From Cryptomeria japonica (Eukaryota; Streptophyta; Pinopsida; Cupressales; Cupressaceae): 64,000 bases of DNA. The notes beneath the pieces were generated by a model. That model was not told the DNA's origin. It saw only the letters and a list, made by a program, of their open reading frames with translations, and did not search any database. Position 1 is the stretch's first letter, and every line of letters begins with the position of its first letter. The position numbers were made by a program, and so were the translations under genes. This document shows positions 10,098 to 19,925 of this stretch, piece by piece. Location of the stretch: contig NC_081406.1 in the NCBI RefSeq assembly GCF_030272615.1, positions 247,001,218-247,065,217 on the forward strand, given 5' to 3'.

Positions 10098-11063
10098 CTA
10101 AATGATACCAAACTGTCTCAAAATCCGACCAATCAACTGTTGCTCAAAAATGAAGGGTGTCCGACCAATAAGATATCTACTCTGTATGATAAATGGTAAT
10201 GTTTGTGCATCATCCATCCATGGCTCACAATCAACATATGGTCTCCAAGTGATGCTATCCAAAGAATCAAGAACCCAACGCCAATACTCCATCTTACCCA
10301 GCTTGGGCTGAGTAAGAACGTCTGCATAAAAATAAACATATGGTTGCCTCTCTCCACGAAATCTGTGATGGATAGGTCGAGTAACAACAATGTGCTCCCA
10401 ACACCAGATCTGCAATAACGTGCATCCTGTAGACAAACTAGCACTCTCATCATACACAACCTGGTGAAGATCATGATATAAATGTGCTAGCATATAAACA
10501 CCCCAAGCATATCGTGTACGATGCTACATCATACTCAGTAGAACCTCACCCCATCCAACTAATAAACCTCGAGATCGCCTATCGGGACATATAAATCCAC
10601 CAATCAAACTAGCAAGAATAACAGGAAGAGTCTCATAGTACATCACCATGTCTACCCATCCGATCTCTCCTCTACTGATGCTCTCATCAGCAAAAATGAC
10701 TCTACAAGCCTCGGTCCCAACGTGATCCTGATAATCGTACTGCACTAGTTCCCCAGTCACTGGGATATGCAGAATCCTATAGACATCCTCTAGGGTAACA
10801 CTAATCTCACCCATCGGTAGGTGGAAAGTGTTATGCTCACTATGCCATCTCTCAGCTAATGCAGTCAACAAACCTCTATTATGTGTAATCTCTGGCATAA
10901 ACAATAAATGACGTAAACCACAGGCATCTATGTGTCTAATCTCAGCCTGGGACAACTCTAGAACTAAATGACGTATGGCCAGTAATTTCTCCCGACACTG
11001 GAGAACATCAAGTTTCTCCTGTTTTTTCCAGAGACACCAATCAATCAAATCAAACTGACTCAA
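10098..11063 (-). pseudogene. Antisense plant mobile domain (PMD) gene, N-terminal and core part
   Basis: On the strand opposite to gag-pol the translation gives a plant mobile (aminotransferase-like) domain. It starts FDLIDW, then LSQAEIRHIDACGLRHLL, RWHSEHNTFHLPMGEISVTL with EDVYRILHIPVTGELV, SLIGGFICPDRRSRG, and after one TAG at about 10525 YAWGVYMLAHLYHDL, GCTLLQIWCWEHI and RQPYVYFYADVL. The hallmark is the HLPxGExxVTLEDVxxxLxIPVxG block. No ATG opens the frame: a TGA lies just upstream, and the first in-frame ATG is at 10898, so the N-terminus is lost or spliced. PMD proteins such as Arabidopsis MAIN and MAIL1 act in the nucleus in silencing and genome stability; the role of element-borne copies is not known. 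Extra ORFs, including antisense ones, are known from Tat elements. Confidence 0.8.
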
Positions 11064-11480
11064 TCATCAATCAATCAATCAAATCAATCAAGCAACCAAT
11101 CAAATCAATCAATCAAATCAAATTGAAGCAACTTAAGCTATCAAATCATTTTAAACCTATCAATCATGGTTTGTTATCAATCACTGAGTTTGATAAAAAA
11201 CTCTGCTAAGCTCTTGCATCAGAAACTAAATCGATTTCTTAGAGCTACTCAATAAAGCTAAACAAATCTACTCAATCAAGCTAAACAAAGCTACTCAATC
11301 ATCAAATCTACTCAATCAAGCTAATCAAAGCTATCTATCAATCAAGCTAATCAAAGCTACTCAATCATCCAATTTATCACTCAAGCTAATCAGAGCTACT
11401 TTATCAATCAAGCTAGTCAAAGCTACTCGATCGAGCAATCAAAGCTATCTATCAAACACGCAATCACTCAATCAAGACTC
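11064..11480 (+). repeat. CAATCAAT / GCTACTCAATCAA low-complexity repeats
   Basis: Just upstream of the antisense PMD gene the sequence is CAATCAATCAAATCAATCAA followed by many copies of AAGCTAATCAAAGCTACTCA-like units (11220-11460). The repeats are simple-sequence derived and have no open frame of note. Confidence 0.75.
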
Positions 11481-11579
11481 TATTTCATCCACAATGTGTA
11501 TTACACATGTTAAATCTAATCATCAAAAGTGATTTTAAACCTTCGCACTTATCAAAAATACCAACTTTGAACAAAAGCA

Positions 11580-11868
11580 CTATCGTTTTTAGCATATGCG
11601 CTAAACAACGATGCATATGCACTATTATAAGCAAAAATGCTATCCTACCAAGCATATGCGCTAAACAACAATGCATATGCGCTATTCTATGCAAAAGCGC
11701 TACCATTTCATGCATTTGCGCTAACAAATCAAACAAACGTGCTAAAACACACAAAAACGCTAACAATCTATGCATTTGCGCTAACAAACAAAGCAAAAGG
11801 GCTAAATCAAGCATTTGCGCTAAACGAAATGGCATATGCGCTAAAGAAAATTGCAAATACGCTAATCT
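11580..11868 (+). repeat. Array of GCATATGCGCTAA / GCAAAAGCGCTA units
   Basis: Roughly 16-20 bp units carry a conserved GCGCTA core preceded by GCATAT, GCAAAA or GCATTT. Examples are GCATATGCGCTAAACAAC at about 11660, GCAAAAGCGCTACC near 11691, and GCATTTGCGCTAA several times. The units lie upstream of the antisense PMD gene and just inside the 3' end of the Tat element. The same words occur in reverse complement in the Tat leader at 13640-13845. One frame through the array is open and repetitive (CICAK-like), but I take that as a by-product of the repeat. Confidence 0.8.
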
Positions 11869-12367
11869 AAAATCAAAAAAATTGAAATTTTCAAAAATTC
11901 AAAAAAGAGCACCTAAAACATGAAATTTTGAACGAAAACTTGAAAACAAAGCTCGGGATAAGATACATACCGGATACCCATACTCGATTGGCCGCTGATA
12001 TCGTCGAACTCGCTCGAATCGATGACACTCCACTGGAATCACCATTTTGGCCACCTCAGCAAAAATATTCTCTCCAAAAGCTGACAAGGATAACAATGAA
12101 GTTAAAATTAGCCTTGGTTAATTTTATATTTACTATTTCAAGAGTAATTAATTTCAACAATGGGGCAATTTAATTTGTTTTTTACAAATGAATTTAATTG
12201 ACTAAATTTCTTATCACATTATCACGAGATTAATCATTCACACTAAAATTTTCGACAATTTCATGATCAATCTCTTGAGGGGGCACACAATCTGGATTTT
12301 CAATTTCTATCAGGCATTATCGAGACTTGATTTAATCTTTGAAACAATGTTGTCTCGGCATCATTTC
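11869..12367 (+). other. End of Tat 3' region, no gene seen
   Basis: No credible open frame. The part near 12260-12300 (AATCTCTTGAGGGGGCACA) resembles, in inverted orientation, the stretch next to the Tat LTR at 48304-48440. That supports assignment to the distal 3' untranslated region. Confidence 0.6.
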
Positions 12368-12381
12368 AAAGAAGGGCAAAA
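12368..12381 (+). other. Polypurine tract next to the LTR
   Basis: AAAGAAGGGCAAAA directly precedes the LTR start TGTATACACC. A mirror-image equivalent (plus strand TTTTGCCCCTCTTTGA, 48304-48319) borders the minus-strand Tat LTR. It is the expected plus-strand primer site. Confidence 0.75.
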
Positions 12382-13552
12382 TGTATACACCTAAAAATTG
12401 GCTATGAGCAATTAAATAAATATTTTATATTTATTTAATATTTATTCTTCTATTAAATAGTTAATTCGAAAAGATTAATTAATTTAATTCATTTTCATAT
12501 CTTTCTATTAATTAATATTTTATTAATTAATTCATTATCCTATTCTTCCGAATTAATTAAATATCTAATATTTAATTATTCCTCTAAGCAAGTTAATTAA
12601 ATATCTAATATTTAATTGTCTTCTCCAAGCAATTAAATATCCAATATGTAATAGTTATTCTCCTATCCTATAGTCTCAAATATTAAATAATTCTTAAATT
12701 ATTTAATATCTCTTTTCCAACTCATCCTCCATCTCCACTTCATCTTCCCTTTGCCAACTCATCAAACATGTGGTTAAAGAAATTAATATTCCTTAAATAT
12801 TAATTCATCATTTATCCTCAACTACCAAACTTAATGAAATTGTGTACGTACACATATTTCATAACCATTTCCTATATTCTCTCCAACACCCCCTACATCC
12901 TAGGAAGGACTTGAGTCCACTTGTCCTATCATGCCTAAATTTCCTCCAACCATCCCTAGATTCTCTCAGTCAGCAACCCAGTCAAGGTGAGATGAGTGAC
13001 ACTTATCTTCTCCTTCCCCCTTTCTCTCAACCTTCACCTTTGCTCATAGCCATTCAAAATTGTAGATCTGATCAAGACCATTGATCTGAGCCACATCATC
13101 TAATCTTCTCAAAGTCTATAAAATCAAGAGCTTCAGTTGAGAGGAAGTTAGCCTTCAAAAATAGTCTTGCAAGCTAATCATATACATCCGTGAGTTTTTG
13201 AAGCAATTAACAAATAGCAATTATCATATAGTATTTTAGCATAATCATTTAGCATAATCATGTAGCTTTGCATATCATACTATCAGTTAACTACAAGTTA
13301 TCAGTTCATTCTTCATATGTCATCTTGGAAGCCAACAGTGCATTGTCTAAGAGCACAACATCTACAACCAGGAACAATGGAGTTATGACACAATGAGACA
13401 TAAACCATGAAGGTAAAATAATGATTTATTTTAGTATGTATTTCATGTAGTTTTATTGGTAGATTTTGGATTTCCTGTATGCATTTCCATTGTATTTTGT
13501 GAAATTAACTTATTACAGGTAACATACTGAGGATGGAATTCAAGCTCACACA
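12382..13552 (+). mobile_element. Tat LTR shared by two tandem elements
   Basis: The LTR starts TGTATACACCTAAAAATTGG after a polypurine tract and ends at about CTCACACA, directly before the primer-binding sequence TTTTGGCACCCACCGTGGGG. It is about 1.17 kb, very AT-rich in its first third, with a TATA box at 13117. Because it has a polypurine tract on its left and a primer binding site on its right, it serves as 3' LTR of the left element and 5' LTR of a second element. The exact right end is uncertain by a few bases, since the last dinucleotides are CA repeats. Confidence 0.75.
13117..13124 (+). promoter_or_regulatory. TATA box of the Tat LTR
   Basis: TATAAAAT lies about 430 bp before the LTR end and is followed by AAGAGCTTCAGTTGAG. 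The minus-strand Tat LTR has an equivalent TATAAAAA box at 48029-48036. Transcription would start some 30 bp downstream and run rightward. Confidence 0.5.
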
Positions 13553-13576
13553 TTTTGGCACCCACCGTGGGGCTGA
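13553..13576 (+). other. Primer binding site of the second Tat element
   Basis: TTTTGGCACCCACCGTGGGG followed by CTGA abuts the LTR end. TGGCRCCCACCGTGGGGC-type sequences are the usual minus-strand primer sites next to plant gypsy 5' LTRs. I do not assign the tRNA. Confidence 0.7.
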
Positions 13577-13639
13577 ACCTCACATATAACTTTAAAAATC
13601 TCAAAAAAAATAAAATTAACACATTTGTAATGCAGATTC

Positions 13640-13845
13640 ACGCATATGTCAATTTTGATAGCACTTTTACATTGTAGGTTAGTGCTTTTGCATCATAGGT
13701 TAGCGCATATGTCATGTAGGTTAGTGCTTTTGTCAGAAAATTAGCACTTTTGTAACGTAGGTTAGCACTTTTGTAACGCAGGTTAACGCTTTTGTAACGC
13801 AGGTTAGCGCTTTTGCATCATAGGTTAGCGCATTTGACAGAAAAT
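13640..13845 (+). repeat. Array of TTAGCGCTTTTGTAACGCAGG units in the Tat leader
   Basis: About nine units of roughly 21-24 bp with core TTAG(C/T)(G/A)C followed by TTTTG, ATATG or ATTTG, for example GGTTAGCGCTTTTGCATCAT and GGTTAGCGCATATGTC. The core is the reverse complement of the array at 11580-11868 (GCAAAAGCGCTA, CATATGCGCTAA). Confidence 0.8.
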
Positions 13846-14539
13846 TTTGTAACCGTGATTTGAAATTAGGCTTGTAGAAGCCCACCTAAGGTTTTTCACT
13901 AACTTTTTACTATTTTGCAGGTTTTTAACAATTTCTTGTAGATTTGGAGGAGTTAACTTAAGATTTAGTGATTTCTTTTCTAGCTTTTTCAAAATTGGTT
14001 AAAAAGAATTCATATTTCCTTTTGGGTAAAAAGAACTTCATTTTCCAAATTTGGTGTTCTAAAAAGTACCTCAGTTGTTTTTGGGCTATAAAAATAATTA
14101 CATTTGCAAGGTAAAAAGAACAACAAATCAAACATTTACTTTCTTGCAAAATTAGGATTCACACCTCAAATTTTGGGCTCTAAAAAGAACAACAATCTTT
14201 CATTTTCTTGCAAAGGTAAAAAAAAAAAAGCACAATCAATCTTATTTTTGCAAGTTAAAAAGAACAATCAACTTGTCCATTCTTACGAAGCAAGTTACTT
14301 TTTGCAACGATTTTTCATTTTGTTGACCAGGATTTCCAATTCCTAGATTAGAAAATCATTTGCTATGAAGAGATAAAATAAACACCATGCTTGTTGGAGC
14401 AACATCTCCAAGTAGAGGATAGACCACATTGCTATGGAAAGTTAAAAAGAACACTTGTATTCCATGTCTCGAAAGTGGTAGGTATATGCTCTCCCCTTAA
14501 TTGGGTGATCAAAAAGCCAAACACACTCTTTTTACGCTT

Positions 14540-14680
14540 TCTTTACTTTCAAGCAATTAATCCTTTAGAGGGCCTACCTTCTCGAGCTGCCTTGAGGGGG
14601 CCAGTGAGAGGGGAATAACCTAAAGTGGAAACGGGCTAATACCGAATCCTTCCAATCCACTATAAATAAATCATGTTTGT
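14540..14680 (+). other. Conserved leader block of Tat elements
   Basis: AATCCTTTAGAGGGCCTACC, then GAGCTGCCTTGAGGGGGCCA, GGAATAACCTAAAGTGG and CCACTATAAATAAA. The same order of words appears on the minus strand at 63600-63760. Conservation between two diverged elements suggests a structured or packaging signal, or a conserved splice or translation element; the function is unknown. Confidence 0.6.
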
Positions 14681-15439
14681 GACAAAAGTTCAAACAACAT
14701 TTGCTGATAAGTTCATACCGACACTATGTTTCCCCATAAACCCTATGGAGCGTAACTTCTATAGGCTGGGAACCTTCTGTATTTACAGAACTGAAAGTGT
14801 CGCATGTATGGCCACATGACCAGAAGCCTTTACTAAAAACCACTTGTACTAGTTGCCAAAATCCTTCTAGTTGTTGGTGCAGGAGGTCAGACCTCTGAAG
14901 CGGCTCACACACATACGGTTCCTAGTAGAGATATAAAGTTTGCCATGAGGATATTTTATGGAAACTGGTGCTTGGTTGCCCCAAAGAAGTGAGTGCTGAG
15001 GGTGGAGCCAGTGGGGTCAAGCATCTAAATATCCGCTTTGAATAAGCGTAGCTTCAGGGGAAACTCCATGTGAGATTCAACAACTATTGTCTCAGCCTGC
15101 CATAGGGATTTGTACTTGCTTGTGATTTTTATTTATTATAAAATTGTGTCTTCTATGTTTGTAACATGTTCCAAATGGTCAAAAATTGAAGAAAATTATC
15201 ATCTACAAAATATCAAAATCAACAAATTTCTGGAAAAGTGTGATCAAAAGGATAAAAAAAAAAGCATTCCAACACTTGAAACACCAACTCAAAACCAAGG
15301 TATCAAATTATCAAAATATCAAAATAATTATTGAGGTAGGTTTTGTCTCTAAACCATCATGTATTTTTAAAATAGCTCAAACAACTAGGTTGCTAATCCT
15401 ATAGGTTATTCCCAAAAGGTTCTATAAACATCAACATTC

Positions 15440-16089
15440 AAGATAAAATCATCGTGGCTTCTTTATGACAAGAAATTTTGGTTAACAAAGAGACATTATT
15501 CTGAAGTGAACTGAGACTGTTAATGTTGTTGAAGATTTTTGGAATATTTTGTAAAATCTTTGTAAAGAAATTCATTTCTATATATCACTGTATATACTCT
15601 ATATATGCACAATAGCATTTTGTAAGTGAACTTTTAAGTTCTCTTTATGATACTATTGTGTAGTTTATAAATATACATTGGTGTATTGTAAATGAATATT
15701 GAGATCAAAAAATGTTGAGAAGTGGAACAAAGATAAAATTTTGTATGTAAAACTTATTTAGTGAATTGTTTGGAACAACCAGTAAGGCACATTTGTAACT
15801 AGTGAGGTTCTTTGGTCAGTGAGACCATTTTTGCTAGTGAGGCATTGTAAAAGCAATTATTTTTTAGATAAGCCAGTGAGGCAATTCGAGTGGTTTTATT
15901 CCCCAGGAGGGTTTCCACTCAGGACATATCATTGTGTCAATTTGTGTTGTGTGATTTATGCATGATGAAACATACCCTTGTATTTTTTATGTTGATTATG
16001 TCTTTCAAATTGCAAAAGTTATTAAAGATTCAAAATTGACTATCAACACTGATTCACCCCCACCTCGCAGTGTTGACTGTACTCTAACA
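15440..16089 (+). repeat. Truncated 5' LTR of the outer copia
   Basis: Similarity to the 3' LTR begins abruptly at AGATAAAATCATCGTGGC (3' copy at about 34809) and runs to CTCTAACA. The first ~1.1 kb of the LTR, including the TATAAATAG seen in the 3' copy, is missing. It also lacks about 40 bp present in the 3' LTR near 35078-35125, with GAG at both edges of the gap. Confidence 0.85.
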
Positions 16090-16090
16090 A

Positions 16091-16104
16091 TTGGTATCAA
16101 AGCC
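16091..16104 (+). other. Primer binding site of the outer copia
   Basis: TTGGTATCAAAGCC follows the LTR end by one base. The copia consensus complementary to initiator tRNA-Met is TGGTATCAGAGC, so one G to A change is present. Confidence 0.85.
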
Positions 16105-16149
16105 AAAACTTTGTTCAAAACAAACTAGGGGTTTCATGGTAGGGTACTT

Positions 16150-17200
16150 ATGGCTAGTCAAGAGGGCCAATCATCTGTTAGAGCCCCTTTATTTCACAGG
16201 TCTGATTATGCTTTTTGGAAGTTCAAAATGAAAAGACATTTAACCTCTCTAGGCTATAAAGTTTGGTCTGTTGTTAAAAAAGCGTACACTGCAACTTCAA
16301 TGCCTTCTACTCCTGATGAGGAGAAGGAATATGAGTGTGATGCCAAAGCTTTTAATGCTATATGTTGTGGCTTGACAAATGATGTCCTAGTTAAAATCAT
16401 GGATTGCAAAAATGCTAAAGCTATCTAGGATAAACTCTCACATATCTATGAGGGTGATGAACAGGTCAAAGAAGAAAAGTTACAAACCTTTAGAGCTAGG
16501 TTTGAGAGTCTCAAAATGACTGAAAGTGAGAAAATTATAGATTACTTCTTAAGAGTTCAAGAAGTTGTGAACTCCATACGTGGTCTTGGTGAAGATTTAA
16601 AAGAACTAGTTGTAGTAAAAAAGGTGTTGAGATCTCTAACACCTAAATTTAATTCCAAATTTTCTTCCTTAGAGGAAACAGATATCAACAAGGTCACGTT
16701 AGATGCTCTACATGGTGTATTCATTGCTTATGAGCTGAGAATCAGTGATAATTGTACTACTAGTAAAGAGTCTGGTTTTAAATTTATTAGTGACATTGTG
16801 GTTGAAACTAAAAACCTAGATGAACATGATATGGCTTTTGTAAACAAGTTAAAAAAGAGGGTCAAGCAAATATAAAGGGAAATTACCCTTTAAGTGATTT
16901 AATTGTTGTAAGATTGGACATTATGCCTCTCAATGTCCAAACAAAGATTTGGATAGTGATGAAAAAGACAATAGAAAATCAGGAAAGAAAAAGTATCTAA
17001 ACTTCAAAAAGAAAAATACTTTTAAGAAGAAGAGTCTGTATGCAGATGTTACAAATAGTCTTTCTGATGAATCTATTGAGGAAGGGGAAGAGACTTTGTT
17101 CATGGCTATCTTAACTTCAAATGAAAAACAAGAGGAAACTAATTCAGATCCCTCTAAATCTGAAATTGATTATGAAGGAGAATTAAGATGTGCTCTCAAG
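16150..17200 (+). pseudogene. gag: Outer copia gag, first part
   Basis: The frame opens with a real ATG (MASQEGQSSVRAPLFHRSDY, then FWKFKMKRHLTSLGYKVW), a copia gag start of the DUF4219/UBN2 type. A TAG at 16426 replaces the Trp expected in IWDKL. It continues RFESLKMTESEKIIDYF and VLRSLTPKFNSKF to a stop near 16873, then a zinc knuckle (FNCCKIGHYASQC) whose first Cys codon appears to be the TGA at about 16893, and after a frame change a Lys/Glu-rich stretch. It ends at ALK, where the minus-strand copia array is inserted. Confidence 0.85.
17196..17200 (+). repeat. Target site duplication, left copy (TCAAG)
   Basis: TCAAG precedes the LTR edge TGATAATACAATG. The right copy is at 29247-29251. 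Removing the insert plus one copy restores the host gag frame exactly (ALK then EIKNLRKET). Confidence 0.9.
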
Positions 17201-18745
17201 TGATAATACAATGATGAACAGTGAGTACCAAACCGGTACTAAGAGGGGGGGGGGGGGGGGGGTGAATCAGTACAGATATAAAAACTTTTCCTGAACCAGT
17301 TTGACTGCAAATAGTGAACTTGACTAGCAATCACTAAGACTGGTCATAAAGCAAATTACTAACGGTTAAACACAATGAGATTGTGAAAGATATAAACCAG
17401 AAATACTTATCTTACCACACAACCTACACCCTCATTTCCACATTATCCTTGTGCATAAACAGGTAATTTATCATCAAAAATATAATAACATGCTAGATCA
17501 ACATGATTCGCTGCTTGATAGAAAACAACAAAGCATCACATGAAAAGGACATCATACATGACACACATATTTTTCACATGGAAACCCAACTGGGAAAAAC
17601 CACAATGGGAATGAATACCCACAAGTTGTTTTTGAACTCTTTAGAAGTCTTCTCTATTAGGAGCCTTGTCTGGTTATAGACTGTTACAATAGGTTCTGTT
17701 AAGAACCGATCCTGTTAGGGATCACCCGGTTAAGGGATGGCTAGAATACCCGGTTAAGGGTTAAACCCTGTTAGAGGTTACCTTGTTAGAGGATTTCATG
17801 AGCCCAATGGCTTTGAGTCACCCTATTAAAGGATTTACAGCAAGCTGGTTAAAGATACCCTGTTAAGGGATTTTCCAACTATTGAAGTGGTTAGAGATCA
17901 ACAGGTATTACAATGATCTGGTAATAGCACTTCAATGCCAATGCAGATCCACTTTAGTTCCTTTCTTCTGCATACACACTTTGCAGGTATCAACCCTCTT
18001 ATTTGGTCTGACAAGAATCACATATCTTTGCACTTAGATACACACACAACATTTGCCAACAACTTCAACATGAAACACAACATCAACCTTATAGGAAACA
18101 GATAGGTCGGTAACATAAAACCTAAACCCTAAACATTTAGGTTGAGCAATTCAATCGGTTCAATCTTGACCATTGAACACTTTCCATTTGAATACAATGG
18201 TCTTGAACAGATCTCAAGACATTCTCCATCATTCATTCTTCACCGCTTCTTGGAGGTGATAACCCATCACGCATTCTCCACCATTTTCATAGACTTCGCA
18301 CATTCTTGAGGTAGATAGGATCAATCTCCTTCATGCAAGATCCTTCACGTGCACGAGGCGGACGTGGCAACACGATTCAATCTCCATTACAATGCTAACT
18401 CATCACACAATGCCATCAGTTGAATCACACAGGCTCGAAACACTTCAACCGGAAACCCTGAAGCTCAGACTACCAACCGATAGTCATACCAGATTAAACC
18501 TTGATAGAAAACATACCATATACCAGTTCACCTGGACAAACGTACCGCTTCACCTTTTGCACATATACCGGTTCTCATCATTATACTGGTTCACTTTTCC
18601 AGTTGCTTAACTTTAATAAACCCATTCACTCTTCATCATATTACCGATTCACTCTTCAACATATTACCTGTTCTCTCTTTCAGCATATTGACATCAATGA
18701 CAACACAATATCATCATGTCAACATATTCTGCACATATGCCAACG
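17201..18745 (-). repeat. LTR A (3' LTR) of the nested copia
   Basis: In plus orientation it begins TGATAATACAATGATGAAC and ends ATATGCCAACG, next to ATCTCCCCCTTT. It contains a run of 18 G (17245-17262), the GGGAAAAACCAC signature (17592-17603) and the array of GGTTAAGGG words (17651-17880). The last base is G where LTRs B and C have A. Confidence 0.9.
17651..17880 (+). repeat. Array of CCGGTTAAGGGAT-like words in LTR A
   Basis: About a dozen units follow C-C-x-G-T-T-A-A/G-A/G-G-G, e.g. CCTGTTAGGGATCA, CCCGGTTAAGGGATGG and CCCTGTTAAGGGATTT. Most fit CNGTTR, a plant MYB-binding consensus. LTRs B (about 23590-23800) and C (about 28130-28350) have the same array; B lacks one unit present in A and C. 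Confidence 0.6.
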
Positions 18746-18759
18746 ATCTCCCCCTTTGG
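18746..18759 (-). other. Polypurine tract of internal A
   Basis: The plus-strand ATCTCCCCCTTTGG (minus CCAAAGGGGGAGAT) directly abuts LTR A. The equivalent tract next to LTR B is at 24668-24681. Confidence 0.85.
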
Positions 18760-19125
18760 CATTGATGGCAATATACAAAGATATATCTCTTTCTGCATCA
18801 CATTTTCTCCTTAATACTATAGATATCTTTTCCACTTCACATATTCTCCCCCTTTGACAACAATGCCAAAGTGAAGGCACAAGCTTCCTTGTTCCACTAT
18901 GCTGCTCCCCCTGAGGAGTAGCATCCTTCAACACATCAACCCTGAAAAGATAGGCAAAGTAAGATCTGACTGATGTGGAGCATAAACCTTTTAGATTACC
19001 TCTTGAAGGGGCAACACCCCTAATTCACCTCTCATATAGGTAAAGGTAGCCTTCGGTAGAGGCTTGGTGAATATGTTTGATAACTACTCCTTACTGGAAA
19101 CATGTTCCAATACCACCTCTTTGTT
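18760..19125 (-). other. 3' spacer of nested copia internal A
   Basis: This lies between the RNase H stop and the polypurine tract. No domain is recognisable apart from reading remnants of the RNase H end. The matching spacer of internal B is 24682-25070. Confidence 0.6.
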
Positions 19126-19925
19126 CTAAACCTTTTCCCTCAAGAAATGATACTTGAGTTCAAAGAGCTTGGTTCTAGCATGTAAAACTGGATTCTTGAA
19201 AATGTTAATTGCACTTGTATTGTCACAAAATATACGTACCAGTTCAGATACAGGAACTTTGAAGCCATTCAATACATGTTTCATCCAAATAGTCTGGGTG
19301 CTGTTCATAAAAGCTGGAACATACTCTACTTCTGCTGCAGACTGAGAGATACAACTCTTCCTTTTACTCATCCATGAGACCAGTCTACCACTGAGAAAGA
19401 ATGCACCACCAGTTGTGCTCTTCCGGTCATCCACATTACCAGCCCAATCAGCATTTGTGAACACTTTCAGATTGAAATCATCATTGTATGGATACCATAA
19501 TCCATAGTCAATAGTTCCCTTTAGATATGTAAGAATCCTCTTGACTGCTACCAAGTGGGATTCTCTTGGGCTTTGCTGAAACCAAGCGATAATACCCACT
19601 GCATGTGAAATGTTCGGTCTACTATGCACTACATAATGCAACTTACCAATCATTGATCGGCATTCCTTCTCATTTACCAATACTAAGTCATCCTCTTTTG
19701 ATAGTTTACAACCGATCACCATTGGTGTACCAACCGGTTTGTTGTCTTCCATGCCAAAGGTCTTCAACACCTCTTTGACATACTTGGACTGAGTAATAAA
19801 GATTCCATCTTTCATTTGCTGAATCTGCAGTCCAATGAAGAACTTAATCTCCCCTATGAGTGACATCTCAAACTCTTTTTTCATCTCATCTGCAAAGTCA
19901 TGACTCATCTTGCATCTCCACCAAA
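19126..19925 (-). pseudogene. Nested copia A: RT end and RNase H
   Basis: The translation has FEMSLIGEIKFFIGLQIQQ, VLKTFGMEDNKPVGTPMV, the copia RNase H block (KVFTNADWAGNVDDRKSTTG, GGAFFLSGRLVSWMSKRKS, SQSAAEVEYVPAF) and the end IFCDNTSAINIFKNPVLHAR with LKYHFLREKV. DADW is NADW here. At 19911 one A present in copy B is missing (CTTGCATC against CTTGACATC), shifting the frame just after VFVDDIIFGG, the YVDD-type catalytic box, which is itself intact. Confidence 0.9.

Larger units (their letters stand above)
13577..15439 (+). mobile_element. Leader of a second, otherwise missing Tat element
   Basis: The leader has no long ORF. It holds an array of GGTTAGCGCTTTTG-like units (13640-13845), a stretch with many GGTAAAAAGAAC-like words (13985-14290), and a block with TTTAGAGGGCCTACC, CAGTGAGAGGGG, AACCTAAAGTGGAAACGGGC and CCACTATAAATAAA (14560-14670). 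That last block recurs on the minus strand at 63600-63760. It stops at 15439, where the truncated copia LTR begins, so gag-pol of this second element is absent. Confidence 0.7.

Noticed and set aside
9359-10418. Plus-strand open frames opposite the PMD gene
   Set aside because: They are shadows of the minus-strand coding sequence and show no domain.
11507-11923. Open frame with repeated CICAK/NAN-like peptide across the GCGCTA array
   Set aside because: The open frame follows from the repeat unit, alternative frames are also open over parts of it, and there is no start context or domain.
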